Of a stretch of 64,000 nucleotides of DNA, positions 32,153 through 40,129 are shown one piece after another (position 1 is the stretch's first letter; every line of letters begins with the position of its first letter). The stretch is from Vibrio nitrifigilis (lineage in GTDB: Bacteria; Pseudomonadota; Gammaproteobacteria; Enterobacterales; Vibrionaceae). A program made the position numbers and the translations under genes. Under the pieces are notes generated by a model, which did not search any database, was not told the DNA's origin, and saw only the letters and a list, made by a program, of their open reading frames with translations. The stretch covers positions 434,001 to 498,000 of the forward strand of contig NZ_JADPMR010000001.1 of assembly GCF_015686695.1 (NCBI RefSeq). The letters are read 5' to 3'.

Positions 32153-33625
32153 TTATGCTTTCGCTGGGATGTGCTCTAGAAGAGAAACCATCTGTTGCCA
32201 GAACAATCCTACCGTATCAATTTTCACTTTTTCATCAGGAGAGTGAGGGAATTTAATCGTTGGGCCGAATGAAATCATATCCATTTCTGGGTAAGGTTTC
32301 TTAAACAAGCCACATTCTAGGCCCGCATGAATAACCATGATATTCGGTTTGTGTCCGTAGATACCTTGGTACATATCGCGGAATAAATGCATAATGTCAG
32401 AGTCAGCATCGGGTTTCCAACCAGGATAAGCACCAGCTAATTCGATGGTCGCGCCTGATAGTTGAGCGATAGATGTCAGCATCCCTTCAATTTGGATACG
32501 TCCAGAGTCAATTAAAGAGCGGATAAGGCACAATACGGTGACTTTATCTTGCTCAGTAGTAACTACACCAACGTTCAATGATGTTTCTACCACTCCAGGA
32601 ATTTCATCACTCATACGCATAACACCGTTTGGACAAGCATTTAGCCCTGCGATAAAGGTAGCTTGAGACTCCTGAGTAAACACATTTTGTTCAGTGTCAA
32701 TGGTTTCATTGAGTGTGATGATGTTTGTTTCAATCTTATGCAACTCTTCTTGAATGAGTAGCGTATAAGCGTTAAGAGCTTTGTCTAAAACCGCTTGAGA
32801 GTCTGCTGCGACAGCTACTGTGGCAAAAGCTTCGCGAGGAATTGCATTACGTAATGTACCGCCATTAAAATCAATTAAGCGCAGATCTAACCCTGCTGTG
32901 TGATCGGCAAAGAAACGGGCTAAAAGTTTATTAGCATTGGCACGCCCTGTGTGAATGTCGGCACCAGAGTGACCACCTTTTAGGCCTTTTAATACGATTT
33001 TACGAGTTACGTAACCTGCAGGAATGGCTTCACGTTGGATAGAAAAACCAAGTGCTCCATCTACACCGCCAGCACAGCCCATGTAAACTTCACCTTCTTG
33101 TTCTGAATCGGTGTTCAGAAGAATATCGCCTTCTAACCAACCGGCTTCAAGCCCAAACGCGCCGGTCATACCTGCTTCTTCATCAATAGTAAGCAGAACT
33201 TCGATAGGACCATGCTTGATGTCTTTTGATGCAAGAACAGCTAAACATGTTGCCATGCCAATCCCATTATCGGCACCAAGAGTTGTGCCTTTGGCTGTTA
33301 CCCATTCCCCATCAATATATGGTTGAATTGGATCTTTCGTAAAATCATGGTCTGTATCTTCATTTTTTTGCGGCACCATATCGATGTGCGCTTGAAGAAC
33401 AACCCCTTTCTTGTGTTCCATGCCTGTGGTCGCAGGCTTTTTAATAAAAACGTTACCCGTGTTATCACGGCGAACTTCTAATCCTTCGCTGGTCGCCCAA
33501 TCAACAATGAATTGAGCCAGTTGCTCTTCGTGTTTCGACGGGTGGGGAATAGAACAGATTTTGTCAAAAAATTGCCATACAGGGGCAGGCGACAGCTGGC
33601 TTATTTCAGAATGGAATTCAGACAC
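32153..33625 (-). CDS. pepD: aminoacyl-histidine dipeptidase (peptidase D)
   Basis: A cytoplasmic zinc dipeptidase of the M20 family acting on Xaa-His dipeptides. The 490 residues match PepD length. Metal and catalytic motifs are VLQAHIDMVPQKNEDTDHDF, TTLGADNGIGMA, LLTIDEEAGMTGAFGL, LLNTDSEQEGE and, near the C-terminus, IHAGLECGLF with the last zinc-ligand histidine region. It is monocistronic, with a terminator. Divergent from it lies a non-coding region with a candidate small RNA. Confidence 0.95.
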   Translation of the reverse strand: MSEFHSEISQLSPAPVWQFFDKICSIPHPSKHEEQLAQFIVDWATSEGLEVRRDNTGNVFIKKPATTGMEHKKGVVLQAHIDMVPQKNEDTDHDFTKDPIQPYIDGEWVTAKGTTLGADNGIGMATCLAVLASKDIKHGPIEVLLTIDEEAGMTGAFGLEAGWLEGDILLNTDSEQEGEVYMGCAGGVDGALGFSIQREAIPAGYVTRKIVLKGLKGGHSGADIHTGRANANKLLARFFADHTAGLDLRLIDFNGGTLRNAIPREAFATVAVAADSQAVLDKALNAYTLLIQEELHKIETNIITLNETIDTEQNVFTQESQATFIAGLNACPNGVMRMSDEIPGVVETSLNVGVVTTEQDKVTVLCLIRSLIDSGRIQIEGMLTSIAQLSGATIELAGAYPGWKPDADSDIMHLFRDMYQGIYGHKPNIMVIHAGLECGLFKKPYPEMDMISFGPTIKFPHSPDEKVKIDTVGLFWQQMVSLLEHIPAKA

Positions 33626-33771
33626 AGATAACTCCTAAATGTGTATTCGTCTTAGATCTTAATCTTGCTGATCTAAAAAAGAGATGGTTTACATAACCAA
33701 ACGACTTCGTTTTGCTCTTATTGAGGAAAAAAGTGCTACTTCAATCCAGTGATTCAATTCGATGTGTAGAA

Positions 33772-33785
33772 GTGACTTGGGTATA
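33772..33785. repeat. possible end relic of the folded repeat
   Basis: GTGACTTGGGTATA, the same 14 bases as at 27014-27027 and similar to the outer right end of the 266-bp element. Confidence 0.35.
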
Positions 33786-33990
33786 TCGGTTACAGCATAC
33801 CACTGTGCTAGTAATGGGAGTAGTTTTAAAAAGCGAGATTGATGACCTCACTTTGTGGGACAAAGATCATTCCATTATGAAACGATATGTATCCTCATGA
33901 TCTATTTTGATGTTTTTTAGTCATATAAAGTATTAAATTCTGTAATTAAATTACAGAATAAAATTGATATAAATCAAAAAATGAAATATA

Positions 33991-34006
33991 TGTGATTTTT
34001 ATCACC
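33991..34006. promoter_or_regulatory. CRP-like site ahead of the small-RNA candidate
   Basis: TGTGATTTTTATCACC matches TGTGA-N6-TCACA at 9 of 10 defined positions. Its centre is about 50 bp upstream of the predicted transcription start, near a CTTGTA-17-TATATT promoter. Confidence 0.55.
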
Positions 34007-34047
34007 GTAACTCTTGTAATAAATTTTCTCTGTGGTATATTTATAAC

Positions 34048-34335
34048 CAACTTCGATGTTGAAGTTAAAGCTCAATGGACGAGTCAGAAGATCATTTAAG
34101 GAAGTTGAGAGATCAATCGTAGGGTTTGATTTCTTACGATCTTCAAAGGTTTACCCAGTGGTGTTAAGGCGAATTGACCGTTTGCAGCTTAGCGTCACTG
34201 TTCCTCAAGTCGAGGTTACCCCCCAAGACTTGTGACTCGAACAGTTTGTTCACCCCTAATTATTGGAATTCTTTGAAAGTCCAATTGGACTTATCATAAT
34301 TCACCGCCAGCTCACTATGAGGTGGCGTTTTTTTT
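34048..34335 (+). ncRNA. candidate small RNA, about 290 nt, function unknown
   Basis: A free-standing transcription unit is suggested by a CRP-like site, a sigma-70-like promoter (spacer 17 bp), about 250 nt without a convincing reading frame, and a strong terminator. The predicted 5' end forms a hairpin AACTTC-gatgtt-GAAGTT (34049-34066). A 15-codon frame (ATG at 34075) has no ribosome-binding site. I do not recognise it as 6S, Spot 42, GcvB, RyhB, tmRNA, RNase P or SRP RNA, and GGA motifs are too few for CsrB. Existence is inferred from the signals only. Confidence 0.5.
34305..34335 (+). terminator. strong terminator of the small-RNA candidate
   Basis: A 10-bp stem with one G-G mismatch (34305-34314 with 34318-34327) followed by eight Ts. 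No plus-strand protein gene lies upstream within more than 4 kb, so it must end a non-coding transcript. Confidence 0.88.
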
Positions 34336-34348
34336 GCCTGTAAGAAAA

Positions 34349-34416
34349 GTGATTGAGCTTGACCTAGGCTCGTTGATGAAGCTCTGAATCCTGCATCTTG
34401 AGGTCATTTGGGTATA
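34349..34416. repeat. 68-bp partial copy of the folded repeat
   Basis: Identical over all 68 bases to 4923-4990, the right arm and right end of the 266-bp element, in the same orientation. It starts abruptly in the middle of arm 2. It lies between the small-RNA terminator and the gabT 3' end. Confidence 0.93.
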
Positions 34417-34485
34417 AAGAAAAGGCAGTGATGATTCACTGCCTTAAATGTCTTTAATATGATGTTGGGAATGTATTTTAGATCG

Positions 34486-35760
34486 TTATTTGGTGAGATC
34501 TAAAAGTTGAGTTTTTACAATCTCTAATCCTTTCACTACTAACTCAGTTTCAATCGTTAATGGAGGTAAGAAACGTACCACATTACCTTTGACACCACAT
34601 GACAGCAAGATTAGGCCATTTTCATTGGCTTTTTTCACCAACTGTTTGGTAAGGGTTGCTAATGGGGCGCCCGTTTCTGGGTCATTAAATTCAACAGCAA
34701 CCATTAAACCAACTTGGCGGATATCTCCAATTTGAGGAATATCACGTTGCATGCTTTCTAGCTGTTCTTTGAACAGCAAGCCAATATGTTGTGCACGTTC
34801 ACACAGCTGTTCTTCTTTGATGACTTTTAACACTTCAACAGCAGCGGTACATGCCAGTGCGTTACCAGCATATGTTCCGCCAATACCGCCAGCTTGAGGA
34901 TGATCCATGATTTCTGCACGACCAACAACACCTGAAATAGGGAAACCGCCACCGAGGCCTTTGGCAATAGTGATAAGATCTGGAACCACATCATAATATT
35001 CACAAGCAAACATTTTACCTGTACGAGCAAAACCACTTTGGATTTCGTCACAGATCATGACAATGCCATGTTTATCACATAGAGCTCGGATCTCTTTTAC
35101 CCAAGAAGCAGGTGCTTGATAGAAGCCTCCTTCACCTTGGATAGGTTCAAAAATGATCGCTGCAATTTGTGACGGTTCGATATCACAAGCAAATAAATCA
35201 TCAATCGCAGATAAGCTTTCTTGCTCTGTCACACCATGATACTCGTTAGGGTATGGTAGGTGGTATATGTTGTTTGGGAAGGGGCCAAACCCAGCTTTAT
35301 AAGGGTTCACTTTTCCTGTTAGACCCATACACATATTAGTACGACCATGGAAGCCGCCTTTAAAGGCAATCACACCTGGGCGCCCTGTGTAGTGGCGAGC
35401 AAATTTAATGGCGTTTTCTACAGCTTCAGAGCCAGTGGTAAGAAATGCCGCTTTTTTAGCAAAATCACCAGGTGCTGCTTCAACGACACCTTCACCGAGT
35501 TCAACAAAGCTAGTGTAAGGAACAACTGTTGAGCAGGTATGGCTAAAGTTTTCTAGCTGAGCTTTAACTGCTGCGACGATTCGAGGGTGAGAGTTACCAG
35601 TGTTATTTACTGCGATGCCAGCAGCAAAGTCGATATATTCATTACCTTCGATGTCAGTGATGATCGCGTTTTTTGCTTTGGCAGCGTAGATCGGTGCAAG
35701 GTTTGCTTCACCTTTACAAATCACTTTTTCTTTACGGCTTTGCCATTCCATATTTGTCAT
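34486..35760 (-). CDS. gabT: 4-aminobutyrate--2-oxoglutarate transaminase
   Basis: A PLP-dependent class-III aminotransferase converting GABA to succinate semialdehyde. I chose the ATG at 35760 because AAGGA lies 8 bases upstream; it gives 424 residues, and the frame extends to 35802 without support. Key segments are TTGSEAVENAIKFARHYTGR, EPIQGEGGF, ICDEIQSGFARTGKMF and the PLP lysine in TIAKGLGGGFPISG. No gabD is next to it, so the aldehyde must be processed elsewhere. A direct repeat of GTACCAG upstream suggests a MocR/GabR-type regulator encoded elsewhere. Confidence 0.92.
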   Translation of the reverse strand: MTNMEWQSRKEKVICKGEANLAPIYAAKAKNAIITDIEGNEYIDFAAGIAVNNTGNSHPRIVAAVKAQLENFSHTCSTVVPYTSFVELGEGVVEAAPGDFAKKAAFLTTGSEAVENAIKFARHYTGRPGVIAFKGGFHGRTNMCMGLTGKVNPYKAGFGPFPNNIYHLPYPNEYHGVTEQESLSAIDDLFACDIEPSQIAAIIFEPIQGEGGFYQAPASWVKEIRALCDKHGIVMICDEIQSGFARTGKMFACEYYDVVPDLITIAKGLGGGFPISGVVGRAEIMDHPQAGGIGGTYAGNALACTAAVEVLKVIKEEQLCERAQHIGLLFKEQLESMQRDIPQIGDIRQVGLMVAVEFNDPETGAPLATLTKQLVKKANENGLILLSCGVKGNVVRFLPPLTIETELVVKGLEIVKTQLLDLTK

Positions 35761-36253
35761 GATGTATGTCCTTATTTCATAGCTCATGATGTCAAATAAC
35801 ATTGAATGGGCAACTTCCCACTCAGATGATTATTTCCCTTAATGTGAACGCATCGATAGCAAGGATTTATCAATCTGCTTGTTACTTGGTTCTATAGGCT
35901 CATGGTAGCGAGAAAATGGGGCCAAACTTAGTACCAGTTAATATAAAGTGTTGGTACCAGATAGAAGCAAATTATCACCGTAGTTTACCGCTAAGATTTC
36001 TTCGCTCTTTGATAATTAAGTAGCGACTTGCCGCACATTTTAAAAAATTTTCTGACAACAGAGAGAAACAAATGTTGATTAGTTGGTCAGGAGCCAATTG
36101 TGTTGTTATTGCACCAGAAATTGGTGCTAATATTCTAAATCGTGTGAATATTGCGCTGATTGTTTGCATGGTTTTCTGCGAAAAATGTGATGCGCAACCA
36201 ATTCCATCTGGAATTTGTGAAATTATGACTTTATAATCGGCGCCCAATCGATT
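35761..36253. other. divergent intergenic region between gabT and the purine permease
   Basis: About 490 bp. The gabT-proximal half holds the GTACCAG direct repeats; the permease-proximal end holds the PurR box. A minus-strand open frame (35975-36487) crosses it and runs antisense into the permease gene; it shows no family features and is judged spurious. Confidence 0.5.
35931..35960. promoter_or_regulatory. GTACCAG direct repeats, possible MocR/GabR-type operator
   Basis: GTACCAG occurs at 35931-35937 and 35954-35960, 23 bp start to start, on one face of the helix. MocR-family regulators of GABA, taurine and PLP genes bind direct repeats containing TACCA. It lies about 170 bp upstream of gabT. 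Confidence 0.45.
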
Positions 36254-36269
36254 ACGCAACCGTTTACTA
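36254..36269. promoter_or_regulatory. PurR box upstream of the purine permease
   Basis: ACGCAACCGTTTACTA matches the PurR consensus ANGCAANCGNTTNCNT with one mismatch, at the last position. It is 25 bp upstream of the permease start codon, so purine repression is likely. Confidence 0.75.
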
Positions 36270-36293
36270 ATTTTACCTTTATAGGAATCGAAC

Positions 36294-37583
36294 ATGCTGG
36301 AAAAACTCTTTAAACTCGGTGAACACGGGACTAGCGTGCGCACTGAGATCATTGCAGGATTAACTACCTTCCTGACAATGGCATACATCATTTTTGTGAA
36401 CCCAGCGATTTTATCTGAAACAGGGATGGATCGTGGAGCCGTATTCGTAGCAACGTGTTTAGCTGCTGCTGCTGGCTGCTTTATCATGGGCTTTATTGCT
36501 AATTACCCAATTGCATTAGCGCCTGGTATGGGACTCAATGCATTCTTTACTTTTGCTGTTGTTAAAGGAATGCATTACTCATGGGAAGTAGCGCTAGCAG
36601 CAGTATTCTGTTCTGGTGTACTTTTTATCCTACTAAGCTTGTTCCGCATTCGTGAATGGATTATTAACTCGATACCTATGTCTCTTCGTATGGGTATATC
36701 TTCGGGGATTGGCTTGTTCTTGGCGTTTATCGCGCTACAAAGTGCAGGCATTATCGTTGATAACCCAGCGACTTTGATTTCATTAGGTGATATCACTTCA
36801 ATGAAATGTTTGCTGGCAGCTGCAGGCTTCTTCATTACCGTAGGTTTGGTGAACCGTAAAGTTCCTGGCGCAGTTATGATTTCAATCTTGATTGTTACTG
36901 TTCTTGGCATTTTGCTAGGCGACGTTCAATACCACGGTATTTTTTCTGCGCCACCAAGCATTGCACCCACTTTCCTTCAGTTGGATTTCGCAGGTGTATT
37001 CCAAGTTGGGATGATTTCAATTGTATTCGCTTTCCTATTTGTCGACCTTTTTGATACGGCTGGTACTTTAATGGGCGTCGCGACTAAAGCGGGCTTGGTT
37101 GATAAAGACGGCAAATTACCACGGTTAAACCGCGCTCTACTTGCTGACTCAACCGCAACGTCTATCGGCGCGCTATTTGGTACCTCAAACACGACGTCAT
37201 TCGTAGAGAGTACTGCGGGCGTTGCCGCTGGTGGCCGTACTGGTTTAACTGCAGTTGTTGTTGGCATTTTGTTCCTGCTTGCATTATTCTTCTCTCCAGT
37301 TGCAGGAATGATCCCTGCTTATGCAACAGCTGGTGCGCTGCTGTATGTATCTGTTCTAATGCTTTCTGGTCTTGCTGATATCGATTGGCATGATCTAACA
37401 GAAGCGGCACCTGCTGCCGTTACATGTATCATGATGCCAATGACATACTCAATTGCTGAGGGTATCTCTTTTGGTTTCATTTCTTATGCACTCATCAAAC
37501 TATTAAGTGGCAAAGCTCGCGAAGTGTCTGTCAGTGTTTGGTTCATGGCAATTGTATTTGCCGTGAAATATGCGTTTGGATAA
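36294..37583 (+). CDS. NCS2-family purine permease (AzgA/adenine-hypoxanthine type)
   Basis: An inner-membrane nucleobase:proton symporter of 429 residues with about 12-14 helices. The N-terminal TEIIAGLTTFLTMAYIIFVNPAILSETGM and PIALAPGMGLNAFFTFAVV are hallmarks of the AzgA-like branch (adenine, guanine or hypoxanthine) rather than UraA. LFDTAGTLMGVATKAGL and NTTSFVESTAGVAAGGRTGLTAV are the other conserved regions. It is preceded by a PurR box and followed after 34 bp by gpt, which would convert imported xanthine or guanine to nucleotide. The exact base transported is not determinable. Confidence 0.9.
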   Translation: MLEKLFKLGEHGTSVRTEIIAGLTTFLTMAYIIFVNPAILSETGMDRGAVFVATCLAAAAGCFIMGFIANYPIALAPGMGLNAFFTFAVVKGMHYSWEVALAAVFCSGVLFILLSLFRIREWIINSIPMSLRMGISSGIGLFLAFIALQSAGIIVDNPATLISLGDITSMKCLLAAAGFFITVGLVNRKVPGAVMISILIVTVLGILLGDVQYHGIFSAPPSIAPTFLQLDFAGVFQVGMISIVFAFLFVDLFDTAGTLMGVATKAGLVDKDGKLPRLNRALLADSTATSIGALFGTSNTTSFVESTAGVAAGGRTGLTAVVVGILFLLALFFSPVAGMIPAYATAGALLYVSVLMLSGLADIDWHDLTEAAPAAVTCIMMPMTYSIAEGISFGFISYALIKLLSGKAREVSVSVWFMAIVFAVKYAFG

Positions 37584-37617
37584 GAGATACAACACTTTAC
37601 AAATTTAGGTTATACAA

Positions 37618-38082
37618 ATGAGCAAAAAATTCGTTATCACTTGGGACAATATGCAGGCGTACTGCCGTCAGCTTGCTGAACTTCAAATGCCTGCAGAACA
37701 ATGGAAAGGTATCCTAGGTGTAAGCCGTGGTGGCTTGGTTCCTGCTGCTATTCTCGCTCGTGAATTAGGTATTCGCTATGTTGATACTGTGTGTATCTCT
37801 AGCTACGACCACGATCACCAGCATGAGATGACAGTAGTTAAAGCACCGGATCACGACGGTGAAGGTTACTTGATCGTTGATGATTTGGTCGATAGTGGCG
37901 ACACTGCTCGTAAAATCCGCGAAATGTACCCAAAAGCGAAATTTGTGACTGTTTGTGCTAAACCTGCAGGTAAAGATCTCGTTGATCAATACATTGTTGA
38001 TATTGCTCAAGATACTTGGATTGAGCAGCCGTGGGATCTATCTTTGTCTTTCGTTGAGCCAATCAACCGTAAGCAAAAATAA
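37618..38082 (+). CDS. gpt: xanthine phosphoribosyltransferase
   Basis: A salvage enzyme making XMP and GMP from the free bases and PRPP. The 154 residues have the PRPP-binding motif YLIVDDLVDSGDTARKI (about 83-99) and GVSRGGLVPAAILARELG, with the C-terminal base-binding region DTWIEQPWD. It lies 34 bp after the purine permease and is probably co-transcribed from the PurR-controlled promoter. A strong terminator follows. Confidence 0.95.
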   Translation: MSKKFVITWDNMQAYCRQLAELQMPAEQWKGILGVSRGGLVPAAILARELGIRYVDTVCISSYDHDHQHEMTVVKAPDHDGEGYLIVDDLVDSGDTARKIREMYPKAKFVTVCAKPAGKDLVDQYIVDIAQDTWIEQPWDLSLSFVEPINRKQK

Positions 38083-38101
38083 AGATAATCTTTCCTATAA
38101 G

Positions 38102-38129
38102 AAATGGCCCTTAAGGGCCATTTTTTTTT
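38102..38129 (+). terminator. rho-independent terminator of the permease-gpt unit
   Basis: A perfect 9-bp stem (38102-38110 with 38115-38123, loop TTAA) leading into a long T-run. Confidence 0.95.
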
Positions 38130-38279
38130 GGTATCTTTTGCCGAGTTACGTAATTGTCATCATGAACGTAATCGGGATCATAGACAGTTAGGTTGTACTC
38201 GGGATAACCTTATCTGCAATTAGATGAACGATTTTCGGTTTGCGCCTAAAACATTATTCCATCGACGAGACGCGTTGAT

Positions 38280-39527
38280 ATGCCTGAAGAACAAAGTAAA
38301 AACCTTTCTGAAACGTTATTTAGAAAGCATAAACAAGCTAAAGAAACCTCCGCATTAGCGAATTATTTACCCAGTAGCGTTGAATTGCTGCGCAAAAAGC
38401 GGGAAGAGGAAGGTTTTGCTTGGTATCGAAATTTAAGACGCCTGCAATGGATATGGCAGGGGATTGATCCTGTTGAACAAGAAGAAGTTTTAGCTCGAAT
38501 TGCTGCATCCAAACACTCACGTACGGTCGATACTTGGCTCGATACAGTGATGGGCTACCACAGCGGGAATTGGACATTTGAGTGGAATCGCTTGGGAATG
38601 CGTCATCAGCAACGTGCTAAAAATAACGAAGGTGAAGTAGCCGCTGACGAATGGTTTAACGCGGCATTGTGTTACAGCATTGCCGGTTACCCGCATTTAA
38701 AAAATGATAGTTTGGCGTTGCAGGCGCAAAACTTAGCGAATACTGCCTATCAAGAAGGCGCTAAACAAACCCAGTATGTTGTCAAGCGCCTGGAATTTCC
38801 TTTTCAAGGCAAAAAAATCATTGGTCATTTGCATTTAGCAAAAACGGACACGCCTAAGCCAGTGGTTATCGTTAGTGGCGGGCTAGATAGTCTGCAGACG
38901 GATATGTGGCGACTCTTCCGTGACTATTTTGCACAGCGAGATATCGCAATGTTAACCATTGATATGCCTTCGATTGGCCAAAGCAGCCACTGGAGCATCA
39001 GTGAGAATACGTCCATTCTTCATCAAGAAGTCTTACATCAACTTTATGATTTACCGTGGGTGGATCATCGCCGTGTTGGCTTGGTTGGTTTTCGATTTGG
39101 TGGTAATGCCATGGCGCGTTTATCCTTCTTGGAACCTGAGAGAGTAAAAGCTTGTGTTACTTTAGGCGCGCCTATTCACGACGTGTTTGTTGCGCCTGAC
39201 AAGTTGAAGAAAATGTCCAAAATGTATTTGGATGTGTTGGCTTCTCGGTTAGGAAAAAACGCTGTTGATATTAGTAGTATGGCGGGGCAAATCATGGCTT
39301 GGTCATTGAAAGTGCAAGGGTTTTTATCTAGTCGACGCACTAAAGTGCCTATATTAGCATTAGGGATGGAGGGGGATCCTGTTTGTCCCCATTCAGATAA
39401 CCAATTGCTGGCTCTCTTTAGTCAATATGGCAAAGCTACGCAAATAAAAAGCAAAACAATTTCACAAGGATATGAGCAAGCGCTCGATTTAGCGATAAAG
39501 TGGCTAGAAGATGAACTTAGTCGATGA
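38280..39527 (+). CDS. frsA: FrsA family alpha/beta hydrolase-like protein
   Basis: A 415-residue FrsA-family protein, linked to the fermentation/respiration balance through binding of the glucose PTS protein IIA(Glc). The alpha/beta-hydrolase domain covers about 185-415. The nucleophile-elbow position reads GFRFGGNAMARL and lacks the GxSxG serine, as in other FrsA proteins. Reported esterase and pyruvate decarboxylase activities are disputed, so no reaction is asserted. It lies about 100 bp upstream of crl, an order common in vibrios. Confidence 0.9.
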   Translation: MPEEQSKNLSETLFRKHKQAKETSALANYLPSSVELLRKKREEEGFAWYRNLRRLQWIWQGIDPVEQEEVLARIAASKHSRTVDTWLDTVMGYHSGNWTFEWNRLGMRHQQRAKNNEGEVAADEWFNAALCYSIAGYPHLKNDSLALQAQNLANTAYQEGAKQTQYVVKRLEFPFQGKKIIGHLHLAKTDTPKPVVIVSGGLDSLQTDMWRLFRDYFAQRDIAMLTIDMPSIGQSSHWSISENTSILHQEVLHQLYDLPWVDHRRVGLVGFRFGGNAMARLSFLEPERVKACVTLGAPIHDVFVAPDKLKKMSKMYLDVLASRLGKNAVDISSMAGQIMAWSLKVQGFLSSRRTKVPILALGMEGDPVCPHSDNQLLALFSQYGKATQIKSKTISQGYEQALDLAIKWLEDELSR

Positions 39528-39623
39528 CATTTGGTTGAATTTGTTTAACAGTGGACTCTAATGCTGTAAACAACTGAAATGTAGAAGCTTAGTCTTCTCA
39601 GCAATTGAAAATGGAGAATAAAA

Positions 39624-39999
39624 ATGTCAGAGGTGACGAAGCTACCGACTCATTTTCGCCTGCTAGCCGCATTTAAAGCAATCGGCCCTTATGTTAGAGA
39701 AGAGTTGTGTAAAGATGGTTATTACTGGTTTGACTGTCTATCTATCTGTCTGTATTGACGATAAAAAAGCACCTGAAAAACGTGAGTTTTGGGGCTGGTG
39801 GATGGAACTAACGACAACTGAATCCGGTTTTAAAGTTCAATATCACGTCGGTATGTACAATCAAGCAGGCGATTGGGTGAATAAAGAACCACCAGAAAAA
39901 GACGTGGCTGAGATTATTCGTACGCGTGATGACTTCGAGAAAAAACTGCACAAAATGCTAGAAGAGCGCTTTGCACAAACTATTTCCGCAGTAGAATAG
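39624..39999 (+). pseudogene. crl: sigma-S activator Crl, frameshifted by a repeat-unit insertion
   Basis: Crl helps sigma-S assemble with RNA polymerase. Translation from the ATG at 39624 (behind GGAG) gives a good Crl N-terminus, SEVTKLPTHFRLLAAFKAIGPYV, but stops at 39758 after 44 residues. The rest (IDDKKAPEKREFWGWWMELTT onward) is intact in the +1 frame to 39999. The shift lies in the tract CTGT-CTAT-CTAT-CTGT-CTGT (39734-39753). With one 4-base unit fewer, the frame reads through DCLSVCIDDKK to give a normal 123-residue Crl. It may be a null allele, a phase-variable state or a sequence error. Confidence 0.88.
39734..39753 (+). repeat. CTRT tetranucleotide tract inside crl
   Basis: Five consecutive 4-base units CTGT, CTAT, CTAT, CTGT, CTGT. 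Four units would keep crl in frame; the fifth causes the frameshift. Confidence 0.9.
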
Positions 40000-40036
40000 C
40001 CTTTCAAGAATATCTTCAAATTATCTGATCTTAACG

Positions 40037-40062
40037 AAAAAGGTGCATTATGCACCTTTTTT
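40037..40062 (+). terminator. rho-independent terminator after crl
   Basis: A perfect 11-bp stem (40037-40047 with 40051-40061, loop TTA) whose right arm ends in a T-run. Confidence 0.93.
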
Positions 40063-40129
40063 GCTTGTTTATTGACGGCTGGATTGCTAAAACAAGCACT
40101 CTTAAATGTTTTCCATTACAGAAGCAATC

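Larger units (their letters stand above)
33626..34047. other. non-coding region upstream of pepD and of the small-RNA candidate
   Basis: About 420 bp. It contains a 14-base end relic of the repeat (33772-33785), an AT-rich stretch, a CRP-like site (33991-34006) and a promoter-like pair CTTGTA (34013-34018)-17 bp-TATATT (34036-34041). The open frame at 33712-33900 runs through the repeat relic and shows no recognisable protein; I do not call it a gene. Confidence 0.5.

Noticed and set aside
33712..33900. Open frame of 62 codons between pepD and the small-RNA candidate
   Set aside because: It has no ribosome-binding site or recognisable family, and it runs through a repeat-end relic; it looks like chance.
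34048..34335. CsrB-type RNA
   Set aside because: Only about four GGA motifs occur, and they are not in regularly spaced hairpin loops, unlike CsrB-family sponges.
35975..36487. 170-codon minus-strand frame across the gabT/permease intergenic region
   Set aside because: Its first third is antisense to the permease coding sequence and the remainder shows no protein family features. It would also cover the PurR box.
39691..39999. 102-codon frame taken as a separate small gene
   Set aside because: Its first residues are unlike any Crl, and its ATG lies inside the N-terminal part of crl. From IDDKKAPEK onward it is simply the second half of the frameshifted crl.
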